Below are positions 52,505-62,593 of a stretch of DNA of 64,000 nucleotides, piece by piece. The stretch is from Mycobacterium haemophilum DSM 44634. Its GTDB lineage: Bacteria > Actinomycetota > Actinomycetes > Mycobacteriales > Mycobacteriaceae. The translations under genes and the position numbers were made by a program. Location: the NCBI RefSeq assembly GCF_000340435.2, contig NZ_CP011883.2:372001-436000 (forward strand), in the 5' to 3' direction. Position 1 is the stretch's first letter; each line of letters starts with the position of its first letter. Under the pieces are notes generated by a model. It had not been told where the DNA came from and did no database searches. It worked only from the letters and a program-made list of their open reading frames with translations.

Positions 52505-54568
52505 TCAACCTTCGATGATCACTGTGCCCGACGCGCCGGGCTGACCGTGGGTCCCGGTAGCGCCGTGAGCGCCGGCCGCACCGCCCGCAGCGGTAGCGGT
52601 GCTGGTGCCGGGCGTGCCAAAGAGTATCCCGCCGTGTCCGCCTGCGGCGCCGGCCCCGCCGTTACCGCCGTCCCCGCCGGCGCCGCCCGATCCGCCGGTC
52701 CCGCCGGTCCCGGGGTCGCCAAGGATGATGTTGTTTCCAGCGGCTTTGTGGGCAAGAACGCCGCTGCCTGCGGAGCCGCCGTCGCCGCCCGCACCGCCAG
52801 CGCCTCCGGCACCGCCCGCGGCTCCCGCGCCGCCGGCGCCGGCATTGCCGCCGTTGCCGAACAGCGCTGAGGTGCTGCCGCCAGTGCCACCCGCGCCACC
52901 GTTGCCCCCAGTACCACCGTGACCCGTCGCGTTGCCGCCGGCGCCACCGGAGTCAGCGAGATTGTTGCCGCCGGCGCCGGTGACACCCTTGTTGACGTTG
53001 CTGCTGCCCAGAATCTGCACGTCACCGCCGCCACCGCCGGTGCCGCCCGCCCCAGCGGCGCCGCCGGCCCCGCCCACACCGCCGGCCCCGCCCACACCGC
53101 CAGCGCCGCCGTTGCCGAATAGCAGCGCCGAGGAGGCAGCACCGGCCCCGCCGTCCCCGCCGGCGCCGCCGTTACCACCATTACTTGACGTGTTGCCGCC
53201 GTCCCCGCCGGCGCCGCCGCTGCCGCCGATAGCGGTGCTGTTGCTGCTGTTGCCGGTGAGCGTCGCGGTGCCGCCGTGGCCGCCGAAGCCGCCCGCACCC
53301 CCGGCGGTACCCGTGCCGCCGGCTCCTCCTGTGCCGCCGGCTCCGCCAGCGCCGCCGTTACCGAATAACAGCGAGGAGGCGCCGCCGGCCCCACCGGCAC
53401 CTCCAGCGCCGCCGTAGCCAGCGTTACCTGACGCGTCGCCGCCGCTGCCGCCGTTGCCGCCGGCGCCGGCCTGCGCTAGGGCACCGACGCCCTTGGACAG
53501 CGAAACCGAGGTGCCAGGATTACCCGCGCCGCCGCCATCTGCGGGGCCTGCTACGCCGCCCGCCCCGCCAGTGCCGCCGGCGCCGCCGGCACCACCGTTG
53601 CCTGCCAGCAGGCCGGCGGCGCCGCCGTGACCGCCGACACCGCCGGCGCTACCGTCGCCGCCAGAAAGAATGCTGCCTGTCGCGTTGCTGCCCGGGGCGC
53701 CATCGCTGCCGATGACTGAAGCGGCACCGCCCGAGGCGGGGGGCGGCGGCGTTACCGTACCGCTGCCGCCGTCCTGACCGGCGACTAGCGCACCGGACGC
53801 AGACGCTGCGGGGCTGACGGTGGGGGCAACATTGTCTGCCCCGGCTAGCCCCGTTCCGCCGATCCCTCCTGCCCCGCCGTCGCCGATAAGCCAGGTGCTG
53901 CCGCCGATGCCGCCCGCACCCCCGATGCCGCCGTTGATGCTGGCCACTCCGACTCCACCGAGGCCGCCGGCGCCGCCGTTGCCCGCGATCCACCCGCCGG
54001 CGCCGCCGGCTCCACCGGCCGCGCCGGGCCCGCCTTGGCCGCCAGCGCCGCCCTGGCCGAACAGCCCCGCGGCACCGCCCGCGCCACCGGCCACTCCGGT
54101 GGCCGTGCTCGCACCACCGGCTCCGCCGTTGCCGAATAGCAGCCCCCCGGCCTGTCCAGGTTGGCCCACTCCGTTGACGGTTCCGCCGTCGGCGCCAGGG
54201 CCAATCAGCGGGCGATTCAGCAGCAACTCGGTGGGCGCATTGATCACGCCCAGCAGATCTTGCTCGAGGGTCTGCAAGGGCGACACATTGGCGGCTTCCG
54301 CACTCGCATACGTGTTCGCACCCGCATTCAAGGCCTGCACAAACTGGTTATGAAATGCCGCCGCCTGGGCGCTGAGCTTCTGATACGCCTGGGCGTGCGC
54401 ACCGAACAGCGCCGCGATGGCTGCCGACACCTCATCGGCACCCGCGGCCAGCATCCCGATCGTGGGAGCAGCCGCGGTGGCGTTGGCCGCGCTGACTGTC
54501 GAACCGATATTCGCTAAATCCGCCGCTGCGGCTGCCACCATCTCCGGAGTTGCGATCACAAACGACAT
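52505..54568 (-). CDS. PE_PGRS family protein
   Basis: A 687-residue protein. The first ~95 residues are a PE domain ([20 protein letters not shown]..., [27 protein letters not shown]), which targets secretion through type VII systems. A short linker ([17 protein letters not shown]) follows, then a ~550-residue Gly/Ala repeat region with GGAGGxGG units broken by small spacers such as [10 protein letters not shown], typical of PGRS. The ending [11 protein letters not shown]...[12 protein letters not shown] is hydrophobic. ATG 54568 follows a GGGAGG site. PE_PGRS proteins are surface-exposed and affect host interaction; the specific role of this one is unknown. Confidence 0.92.
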   Translation of the reverse strand: MSFVIATPEMVAAAAADLANIGSTVSAANATAAAPTIGMLAAGADEVSAAIAALFGAHAQAYQKLSAQAAAFHNQFVQALNAGANTYASAEAANVSPLQTLEQDLLGVINAPTELLLNRPLIGPGADGGTVNGVGQPGQAGGLLFGNGGAGGASTATGVAGGAGGAAGLFGQGGAGGQGGPGAAGGAGGAGGWIAGNGGAGGLGGVGVASINGGIGGAGGIGGSTWLIGDGGAGGIGGTGLAGADNVAPTVSPAASASGALVAGQDGGSGTVTPPPPASGGAASVIGSDGAPGSNATGSILSGGDGSAGGVGGHGGAAGLLAGNGGAGGAGGTGGAGGVAGPADGGGAGNPGTSVSLSKGVGALAQAGAGGNGGSGGDASGNAGYGGAGGAGGAGGASSLLFGNGGAGGAGGTGGAGGTGTAGGAGGFGGHGGTATLTGNSSNSTAIGGSGGAGGDGGNTSSNGGNGGAGGDGGAGAASSALLFGNGGAGGVGGAGGVGGAGGAAGAGGTGGGGGDVQILGSSNVNKGVTGAGGNNLADSGGAGGNATGHGGTGGNGGAGGTGGSTSALFGNGGNAGAGGAGAAGGAGGAGGAGGDGGSAGSGVLAHKAAGNNIILGDPGTGGTGGSGGAGGDGGNGGAGAAGGHGGILFGTPGTSTATAAGGAAGAHGATGTHGQPGASGTVIIEG

Positions 54569-54992
54569 CAGATACCTCCCAGTTCATGACGGCGCGGACA
54601 TCGCGGTGCCATCACGGGGAATAATCGGCAGCTCCGCAATAATAGGTGAGCATGCTGCACAAAGTTGCGTGTTGCGTTAATTCCGCCAAAGTTCCCTGAT
54701 TCGCCGCCTGGCGGGGTCGAACCGGCTCACCGCGACACGGCCTCGGCACCTCATGTCGGCAGTCGGGGCAGGTGTCGGCTGGAACTATTGACGACTAGAG
54801 CTTCTGCAATCGTGCGTCGGTTGGTAACTGTCGCTAAGGAGTCGGATGCCTAGCCAAAGTTTCAACGCCGAGTCCCGGTGAAATGACCACTTATCGCAAT
54901 GTTACGAGTCCAGAACATCCGATTTATCGCATGCCGCCGACAGCTAGCTGGAAATCCGACGAGCTGACGAAATTGCGACACCTTAACCAGCT
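54569..54992. other. 424-base upstream region without genes
   Basis: I see no gene or RNA here. The region separates the minus-strand PE_PGRS gene from the dnaK promoter region. The first part has the PE_PGRS leader; the rest is ordinary non-coding sequence, lower in GC than its surroundings. Confidence 0.4.
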
Positions 54993-55020
54993 GGGAACAA
55001 AACCGCGAAGCTGGGGCGTT
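54993..55020 (+). promoter_or_regulatory. SigH-type promoter of dnaK
   Basis: GGGAACA at 54993-54999, a 17-base spacer, and CGTT at 55017-55020. This agrees with the SigH consensus (GGGAAY-N16-17-CGTT) of M. tuberculosis, where dnaK is known to be under SigH control. It is upstream of both HAIR repeats. Confidence 0.6.
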
Positions 55021-55033
55021 GACCCAGCGACAA

Positions 55034-55054
55034 GTTGAGTGGGATAGACTCAAG
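55034..55054. promoter_or_regulatory. HAIR element 1 (HspR operator) of dnaK
   Basis: The inverted repeat TTGAGT, 7 bases, ACTCAA (55035-55053) is the HspR-associated inverted repeat (CTTGAGT-N7-ACTCAAG), and the right arm is complete with its G. HspR binds here and represses the operon until heat shock. Confidence 0.85.
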
Positions 55055-55088
55055 CCTGAGTTGACAGCACCGCGGCTACAGGCGCAGG

Positions 55089-55109
55089 CTTGAGCCGGGT
55101 TCACTCAGC
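55089..55109. promoter_or_regulatory. HAIR element 2 of dnaK
   Basis: CTTGAGC, 7 bases, ACTCAGC. A less perfect second copy 55 bases from the first, in the dnaK leader, as expected if two HspR dimers bind. Confidence 0.7.
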
Positions 55110-55150
55110 ATAGTGCACGACAAAAGCTCTACTACTCAGGAGGAATCACC

Positions 55151-57009
<1,859 letters not shown>

Positions 57010-57013
<4 letters not shown>

Positions 57014-57729
57014 CCCAAGGAAATCAAAACGCGGATAGCAATCCACACGAACAGGTGACGGTCACCGACAAACGGCGGATCGATCCCGAGACTGGCGAAG
57101 TGCGGCACATCCCTCCCGGCGACATGCCGGGAGGGAGCGAGCCGGCTGGCCTGGCGGACCAGAGCGCCGACACGACCGACACGACGATCGACAAAGTTGC
57201 TGAGCTGACTAGCGATCTGCAACGGGTACAGGCCGACTTCGCCAACTACCGTAAGCGAGCGCTGCGCGATCAGCAGGCGGCTGCGGATCGCGCCAAGGCC
57301 ACCGTTATCAGCCAACTGCTGGGCGTGCTCGACGATCTCGATCGGGCACGCAAGCACGGCGATCTGGACTCGGGTCCGCTGAAGTCGGTCGCCGACAAGC
57401 TGATGAGCGCATTGACCGGGCTCGGGCTGGTGGCGTTTGGTGCCGAGGGCGAAGACTTCGACCCGGTGCTGCACGAAGCCGTGCAGCATGAGGGCGACGG
57501 TGGGCAAGGCTCTAAGCCGGTGATCGGTGACGTCCTACGGCACGGCTACAAACTGGGCGAGCAAGTGCTGCGGCACGCCCTGGTCGGGGTGGTCGACACG
57601 ATGGCCGCCGACGGTGCCGAGACGGTCGCCACCGCTGAACCCGTCGACGGCACTGCCGAAACCGAGCAAGCCGACCCGGACGATAACGCGACACCGCAGG
57701 TGAATAGGGCCCAGAATCAAGACAATTAG
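57010..57729 (+). CDS. grpE: Nucleotide exchange factor GrpE
   Basis: A 239-residue GrpE, with an acidic disordered N-terminus, a long helix ([34 protein letters not shown], residues ~59-92, coiled-coil pattern) and a beta-domain with [19 protein letters not shown] and [21 protein letters not shown]. It releases ADP from DnaK. GTG start overlapping the dnaK stop by 4 bases. The acidic C-terminal tail (about 40 residues) is typical of actinobacteria. Confidence 0.97.
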
Positions 57730-57777
57730 TAGAGGAATTAGTACAACACAAAGAGGACGGTGAGGGGGTGACGCGAT

Positions 57778-58953
57778 ATGGCCCAGCGTGAATGGGTCGA
57801 AAAGGACTTCTACAAGGAGCTAGGCGTCTCCTCTGACGCCAGTCCCGAAGAGATTAAACGCGCCTATCGGAAGTTGGCGCGCGACCTACATCCCGACGCG
57901 AACCCCGACAATCCCGCCGCCGGCGAACGGTTCAAGGCGGTGTCGGAGGCGCACAACGTGTTGTCGGATCCGGTCAAGCGCAAAGAGTACGACGAAACTC
58001 GCCGGCTGTTCGCCGGTGGCGGGTTAGGTGGTCGTCGGTTCGACGGTAGCTTCGGCGGCTTTGGAATGGGCGGCGACGGGGCCGAGTTCAACCTCAACGA
58101 TTTGTTCGATGCTGCCAGTCGAACCGGCGGCACCAACATCGGTGACCTGTTCGGTGGCTTGTTCGGACGCGGCGCCAGCACCCGCCCCAGTCGGCCGCGA
58201 CGCGGCAACGACCTGGAGACCGAGACGGACTTGGATTTCGTCGAGGCGGCCCAAGGCGTAGCGATGCCGCTGCGGCTGACCAGCCCGGCGCCGTGCACTA
58301 ACTGCCATGGCAGCGGTGCGCGGCCGGGCACCAGTCCGAAAGTGTGCCCCAATTGCAGCGGCTCCGGCGTGATCAACCGTAACCAGGGCGCGTTCGGCTT
58401 CTCCGAGCCCTGCACCGAATGTCGGGGCAGTGGGTCGATCATCGAGCACCCTTGCGACGAGTGCAAAGGCACCGGCGTCACCACCCGTACCCGCACCATC
58501 AATGTGCGGATCCCGCCCGGTGTCGAAGACGGACAACGGATCCGGCTGGCAGGGCAGGGCGAGGCCGGGTTGCGCGGTGCCCCGTCGGGTGATCTGTATG
58601 TGACCGTGCATGTGCGGCCAGACAAGATCTTTGGTCGAGACGGCGACGACCTCACCGTGACCATTCCGGTTAGCTTCACCGAACTGGCTTTGGGCTCAAC
58701 GCTTTCCGTGCCCACACTGGACGGAACCGTCGGCGTCCGGGTGCCTAAAGGTACCGCCGATGGCCGTATCCTGCGGGTGCGAGGACGCGGTGTACCTAAA
58801 CGCAGCGGTGGCCATGGGGACTTACTTGTCACCGTTAAAGTGGCGGTCCCGCCGAACTTGGAAGGTGCCGCGCAACAGGCGCTGGAGGCCTATGCGGCCG
58901 CCGAGCGGTCAAGTGGGTTTAACCCGCGGGCGGGATGGGCAGGTAATCGGTGA
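57778..58953 (+). CDS. dnaJ1: Chaperone DnaJ1 (Hsp40)
   Basis: A 391-residue type I DnaJ. The J domain has the HPD motif (LHPDANPDNP) that stimulates DnaK's ATPase. A Gly/Phe-rich linker follows, then four CxxCxGxG zinc repeats (CTNCHGSG, CPNCSGSG, CTECRGSG, CDECKGTG), then two beta C-terminal domains. It is 48 bases after grpE. It is coupled to hspR by overlap at the stop. Confidence 0.97.
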   Translation: MAQREWVEKDFYKELGVSSDASPEEIKRAYRKLARDLHPDANPDNPAAGERFKAVSEAHNVLSDPVKRKEYDETRRLFAGGGLGGRRFDGSFGGFGMGGDGAEFNLNDLFDAASRTGGTNIGDLFGGLFGRGASTRPSRPRRGNDLETETDLDFVEAAQGVAMPLRLTSPAPCTNCHGSGARPGTSPKVCPNCSGSGVINRNQGAFGFSEPCTECRGSGSIIEHPCDECKGTGVTTRTRTINVRIPPGVEDGQRIRLAGQGEAGLRGAPSGDLYVTVHVRPDKIFGRDGDDLTVTIPVSFTELALGSTLSVPTLDGTVGVRVPKGTADGRILRVRGRGVPKRSGGHGDLLVTVKVAVPPNLEGAAQQALEAYAAAERSSGFNPRAGWAGNR

Positions 58954-59348
58954 TGGCTAGAAACTCTCGAGACCCCAGAAAGCAAGAATCCCGGACGTTC
59001 TTGATCTCGGTGGCTGCCGAGCTGGCCGGCATGCATGCGCAGACCTTGCGCACCTACGATCGGCTCGGGCTGGTCAGCCCGAGCCGGACTTCCGGTGGTG
59101 GGCGTCGTTATTCGCAGCATGACGTCGAGCTGCTGCGCCAGGTACAGCGACTCTCGCAGGACGAGGGGGTTAACCTCGCTGGCATCAAGCGCATCATCGA
59201 GCTGACCAATCAGGTTGATGCGCTGCAGTTGAAGCTGCAGGAATTGACCGATGAGTTGGTGGTGTTGCGTGCCAACCAGCGCCGCGATCTCGCGGTGGTA
59301 CCCAAGAGCACAGCGCTGGTCCTCTGGCAGCCGCGAAAGCCGCGCTAG
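58950..59348 (+). CDS. hspR: Heat-shock repressor HspR
   Basis: A MerR-family repressor of 132 residues (131 if ATG 58953 is used, which also overlaps the dnaJ1 stop). HTH: VAAELAGMHAQTLRTYDRLGLVSPSRTSGGGRRYSQHDVELL, followed by a coiled-coil region and a conserved end (VVPKSTALVLWQPRKPR). HspR binds HAIR sites and needs DnaK as co-repressor, giving negative feedback. The HAIR sites upstream of dnaK and clpB are its targets. Confidence 0.96.
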   Translation: MMARNSRDPRKQESRTFLISVAAELAGMHAQTLRTYDRLGLVSPSRTSGGGRRYSQHDVELLRQVQRLSQDEGVNLAGIKRIIELTNQVDALQLKLQELTDELVVLRANQRRDLAVVPKSTALVLWQPRKPR

Positions 59349-59444
59349 GCGGGCGGCGCCGGGGCACTCGCGGGCTGTTGGGCGCCGACGGTGATGCGGG
59401 CCAACCGGGCTAGGTCACCTACCCGCGAATCGAGAACTGCTCAG

Positions 59445-60626
59445 CTAGCGTGACAACGGATCGTGCTGAATGCGTTCTGGCGGAGCGCCTTTGGCGATCA
59501 GAGCGGCCTTGGTCGCGCGCACCATGGCCGGTCCGCCGCAGATCAGGATCTGTCGGTCGCCCCAACCGCCGTATTTGGTCACCACGTCAGGGAGCCGGCC
59601 GGTTTGGTGCACATGCAGGCCACGCGGCGCCGAGACGTCGGGGTAATCGGCGGCCCAGGACGGGTCTTGGCGGTACTCCGATACTGGTGAGACCGCCAGC
59701 CACGGACAGTGCGCGGCGACCTGCCATAGCGTGCGCAGGTCGTAGAGCTCGCAGCGGTAGCGTGCGCCGACGAACAGGTGGACCCGTGGGTTCACGGCGA
59801 AGCGGCTGAGGTCCACAATCAGCGCCCGCAGCGGTGCCAGACCGGTGCTGCCGGCCACCATCAGCACGTCCCCGCCGTCGCGATCGACCCGCATTGCGCC
59901 GTGCGGACTGGACAACCGCCACCGGTCGCCGGGCCGAGTTTCGCCGACGATGGCGGTGCTGACCAAGCCGCCGGGGACCACACGGACATGGAACTCGATC
60001 GCGCCGTCTGAGGCAGCAGGAATGGCGGGGCTGAGGTATCGCCAACGGCGCGGGCATTGCGGAATGTGGACGTTGACGTACTGGCCGGGGTAATAGTGCA
60101 TTGGCCGGTCTAGTCGCAGCCGAACGACTGCGAGATCCCGTGACACCCGAATGTGTTCAGTGACCGTTGCGTCCCACCAGGCGGGTCCCTCGTCGGCGTC
60201 AGCGGCGCCGCTCATTACCCCGGTGATCAGGTTGAGTGACTGACTGAGCGCGTCGTGGACGGCATCGGTCCACGCTTCGCCCAGACGAGTGCGCAACGTG
60301 GTGTACAGAGCGCGGCGCAATGTCTCGTAATGGCTTGGCAGCACACCATATTTGCGGTGGTCGCGGCCAAGCTGGGCAAGAAAGGTCACCGGCTCTTCCG
60401 CACGCTGGGCAGCCAGCTCGCTGTATACCCAGTGCAGTGCGTGGGCGAAAGTTGCTCGCTGGCCATCCATTTCAGGCGGGAACAGGTCGCGTACCGAGGC
60501 GTCGAGGGCAAACCAGTGAGTATAGAACTTCCGGACGAGTTCGTTGGTTTCGTTTGCCCGGTCCAGGTCCTCCTGCGCGAAGACGTCGCGTAACACGCGT
60601 AATGCATCCCTGTTGTCTAAGCTCAC
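59445..60626 (-). CDS. Type II flavohemoglobin (globin plus FAD/NAD reductase domains)
   Basis: A 393-residue two-domain protein. Residues ~1-140 are globin-like, with H90 (GRDHRKYG) in the position of the proximal His. A ferredoxin-reductase domain follows: RRWRYLSPA (FAD-binding), VLMVAGSTGLAPLRALI (NAD(P)) and ILICGGPAMV (CGxP-like). The M. tuberculosis homologue is Rv0385; type II flavohemoglobins lack the usual nitric-oxide dioxygenase signature and have been reported to use D-lactate as electron donor. Here it lies between hspR and clpB. GTG start at 60626. Confidence 0.87.
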   Translation of the reverse strand: MSLDNRDALRVLRDVFAQEDLDRANETNELVRKFYTHWFALDASVRDLFPPEMDGQRATFAHALHWVYSELAAQRAEEPVTFLAQLGRDHRKYGVLPSHYETLRRALYTTLRTRLGEAWTDAVHDALSQSLNLITGVMSGAADADEGPAWWDATVTEHIRVSRDLAVVRLRLDRPMHYYPGQYVNVHIPQCPRRWRYLSPAIPAASDGAIEFHVRVVPGGLVSTAIVGETRPGDRWRLSSPHGAMRVDRDGGDVLMVAGSTGLAPLRALIVDLSRFAVNPRVHLFVGARYRCELYDLRTLWQVAAHCPWLAVSPVSEYRQDPSWAADYPDVSAPRGLHVHQTGRLPDVVTKYGGWGDRQILICGGPAMVRATKAALIAKGAPPERIQHDPLSR

Positions 60627-60681
60627 GGACCTCGATTCTAAGCCCGCCGCAACGCCGGCCAGCAGCGGATTTACGCAGCTG

Positions 60682-62169
60682 CTAGGGCAGCACGGTGTGC
60701 ATCAACACGACGTCGTACGCCGACCACAGCGACAGATTGAAGTACAGGTCTCGACCCGACGACCAGGGATGGATCATCGGCGCGTAGATGCCGCCAGGCA
60801 TCTGGAACGACGACACCAGCGGCTGCTCTGGACTCCATGGTCCTTGCGGCGCCGGCGCTGTTCGCGCCACAACGTCGTTGCTGCCGCCGTTGCTGTAGAG
60901 CACGAGATATTGCTGCAGATAGCTGTTGTATTGGGCTGACATTTCGCCCACCGGACCCGGGAACACCGGCGTCGCCGCTCCTGGATTGTTGGGGACCCAG
61001 TGTCCGCCGCCGTCGCCGTTCCAGTATTCGTACTTGGTGAGGTCCGGCACAAAGTTCTGTGGAACTCGGGAGAGGTGCGCCGCACCGCTGCGTCCGGACG
61101 GGGTGCCGAACGAGTAGAGATAACCGTCGTTACCCCGCATGAACGCCCCCATCTGGAAGTTTTCGTTTCCCGGAACGAAGTTGGTCCCGGGGATGGCGTC
61201 CGGCGAGGCGGCGCGGATGGTGCCCGGGTAGATCCCCCAACTTTGGCCATTGTCGAGCGATCGTGCGAGTGCCGAGTAGTTCGTTGTCCATTCGCCGTCG
61301 CGGCCCCATTTCCTGATGGACATGTAGTTCATGTATTGGGTCTTCCCGATGGAGATGGCGGCTGTCGGAATGATTCCCGTCTCGTGCGGCGCCCGATGGA
61401 TGGTGTTGACGACCTGCTTAGCGAGGCCGGTTGTCCACACCGGTGAGCCGGAGTACTTGTCGTTAGGCACGCCGTCGGCAACGTGGATTCCGTGCGACAG
61501 ATCGTGGTCTGAACTGCGGAACAAGATGTTGTATCGCCATTGCTGGCCTTTGACGCTGCAATAGCCAAAGCTGTCGCCAAAAGCCATCAGGACCTGAGGT
61601 CTGGCGGGATCGCCATTGTCCCAAGGGATCCCGAGGTCGGTCCCGGAGATGCCGAAACGTTGGAGCGTTTTGTTTGGGCTGTTGGGTCCGGTCACCCATT
61701 CGACGAGCGACGTCGGTGCCCCCGCGATGGAGGCAGGAGGTGGTGGTCCCGGCTCCGGCCGGGGTGCCGGCGGCTGGACTGGAAGTGCGTTAGGAACAAG
61801 CTGGCCGGCATTCGGGGGCTGTCCCGGGACAACAGGGTTGGGTCCGGGCGGCACTACCTCTGCTTGAGGGTGTAGCGGCGCGGCGTACCGAGTATTCGGA
61901 GCAGCCGGTTTGAACAACGACGCGATTAGCGGCCCCAGCTTGGGCAGCGGCGCATGGTCGTTCGCGTTGGACGGCCGGCGCCCAGTCGGTGGTTCGACGA
62001 TCGGTGCCGGCGCGGGCATCGCTGGGGGTGCCGCCGGTGGCGGGACGTTGGCTTCGGGCGCGCTACATGGCGTGGCGCTAGCCGGTGGCGCGAAGCCCAC
62101 CGCGACTACGAGTCCGGCCGCGGCCGCTGACGCAGCGACTACCGTAATGATTCGACGAAACGCCGACAT
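60682..62169 (-). CDS. Exported DUF4185 protein (possible D-arabinan hydrolase)
   Basis: A 495-residue exported protein. Signal peptide (MSAFRRIITVVAASAAAAGLVVAVGF, ending ASATP), then a ~110-residue Pro-rich linker. From residue ~155 is a beta-propeller-like DUF4185 domain: LMAFGDSFGYC, GIIPTAAISIGKTQYMNYMSIRKWG, NYSALARSLDNGQSW, YAPMIHPWSSG. DUF4185 proteins include mycobacterial endo-D-arabinanases (family GH183), so it may cut the arabinan of arabinogalactan or lipoarabinomannan; activity is not proven from sequence. The gene is absent between clpB and Rv0385 in M. tuberculosis as I remember it. Confidence 0.82.
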   Translation of the reverse strand: MSAFRRIITVVAASAAAAGLVVAVGFAPPASATPCSAPEANVPPPAAPPAMPAPAPIVEPPTGRRPSNANDHAPLPKLGPLIASLFKPAAPNTRYAAPLHPQAEVVPPGPNPVVPGQPPNAGQLVPNALPVQPPAPRPEPGPPPPASIAGAPTSLVEWVTGPNSPNKTLQRFGISGTDLGIPWDNGDPARPQVLMAFGDSFGYCSVKGQQWRYNILFRSSDHDLSHGIHVADGVPNDKYSGSPVWTTGLAKQVVNTIHRAPHETGIIPTAAISIGKTQYMNYMSIRKWGRDGEWTTNYSALARSLDNGQSWGIYPGTIRAASPDAIPGTNFVPGNENFQMGAFMRGNDGYLYSFGTPSGRSGAAHLSRVPQNFVPDLTKYEYWNGDGGGHWVPNNPGAATPVFPGPVGEMSAQYNSYLQQYLVLYSNGGSNDVVARTAPAPQGPWSPEQPLVSSFQMPGGIYAPMIHPWSSGRDLYFNLSLWSAYDVVLMHTVLP

Positions 62170-62344
62170 GGCATACCTTCCCCGGGGCAGGACGTCACGG
62201 TGACGCCCGCGATTGGCTGATGTGACGATAGTGGCCTGTGTGATGTTTGTGATCAGTGATGTTCTGATGGGTATGCATCCGTGACCGTGTCGCGACCCAG
62301 ATAGTCACCGCACCCGTGATCCGCGCCGGCGAATCTGATCTAGC

Positions 62345-62360
62345 GGGGGGGGGGGGGGGG
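62345..62360 (+). repeat. Run of 16 guanines upstream of clpB
   Basis: An uninterrupted G16 tract, 234 bases before the clpB start and about 155 bases before its HAIR element. It is outside any gene. Such tracts can vary in length by slipped pairing, and they are also error-prone in sequencing. Confidence 0.9.
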
Positions 62361-62514
62361 CTGCATCTCGAGCTAGTGCTTTGGAATTCACCGCGGTGAC
62401 CGTGGCCCGGGCCTGACCGTGGCCACCATGCGCCTGCCTCGGCGATCAGCCGGCCGGGGAGGGCGCAAACGGGATCTAAGCCCGCCCGCTAGGCCGGGTT
62501 AATGTCACGATAAA

Positions 62515-62535
62515 ATTGAGTGGAACAGACTCAAC
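62515..62535. promoter_or_regulatory. HAIR element of clpB
   Basis: TTGAGT, 7 bases, ACTCAA (62516-62534). It is the same inverted repeat as HAIR 1 of dnaK, with TTGAGTGG at the left and GACTCAA at the right. It is about 60 bases upstream of the clpB start. Confidence 0.85.
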
Positions 62536-62547
62536 CTTGACGGCGTT
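62522..62547 (+). promoter_or_regulatory. SigH-type promoter of clpB, overlapping its HAIR
   Basis: GGAACA at 62522-62527, 16 bases, CGTT at 62544-62547. This fits the SigH consensus. The -35 lies inside the HAIR spacer, so HspR would block SigH polymerase directly. Confidence 0.6.
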
Positions 62548-62593
62548 GAACAACCCGACAAGCATTTTTGACGTACCCCGAATGGAGATCGTC

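Noticed and set aside
52505..54568. Multiple Pro-rich frames opposite the PE_PGRS gene and the impression of a repeat array such as a CRISPR
   Set aside because: The repeats are Gly-Gly-Ala codons of the PGRS region, not constant repeats with unique spacers; antisense frames are just their complements. No CRISPR array was seen anywhere in the window.
55061..55090. TTGACA at 55061-55066 as a housekeeping -35 for dnaK
   Set aside because: No acceptable -10 at 16-18 bases; the SigH-type and HAIR elements explain the region better. A weak SigA promoter is still possible.
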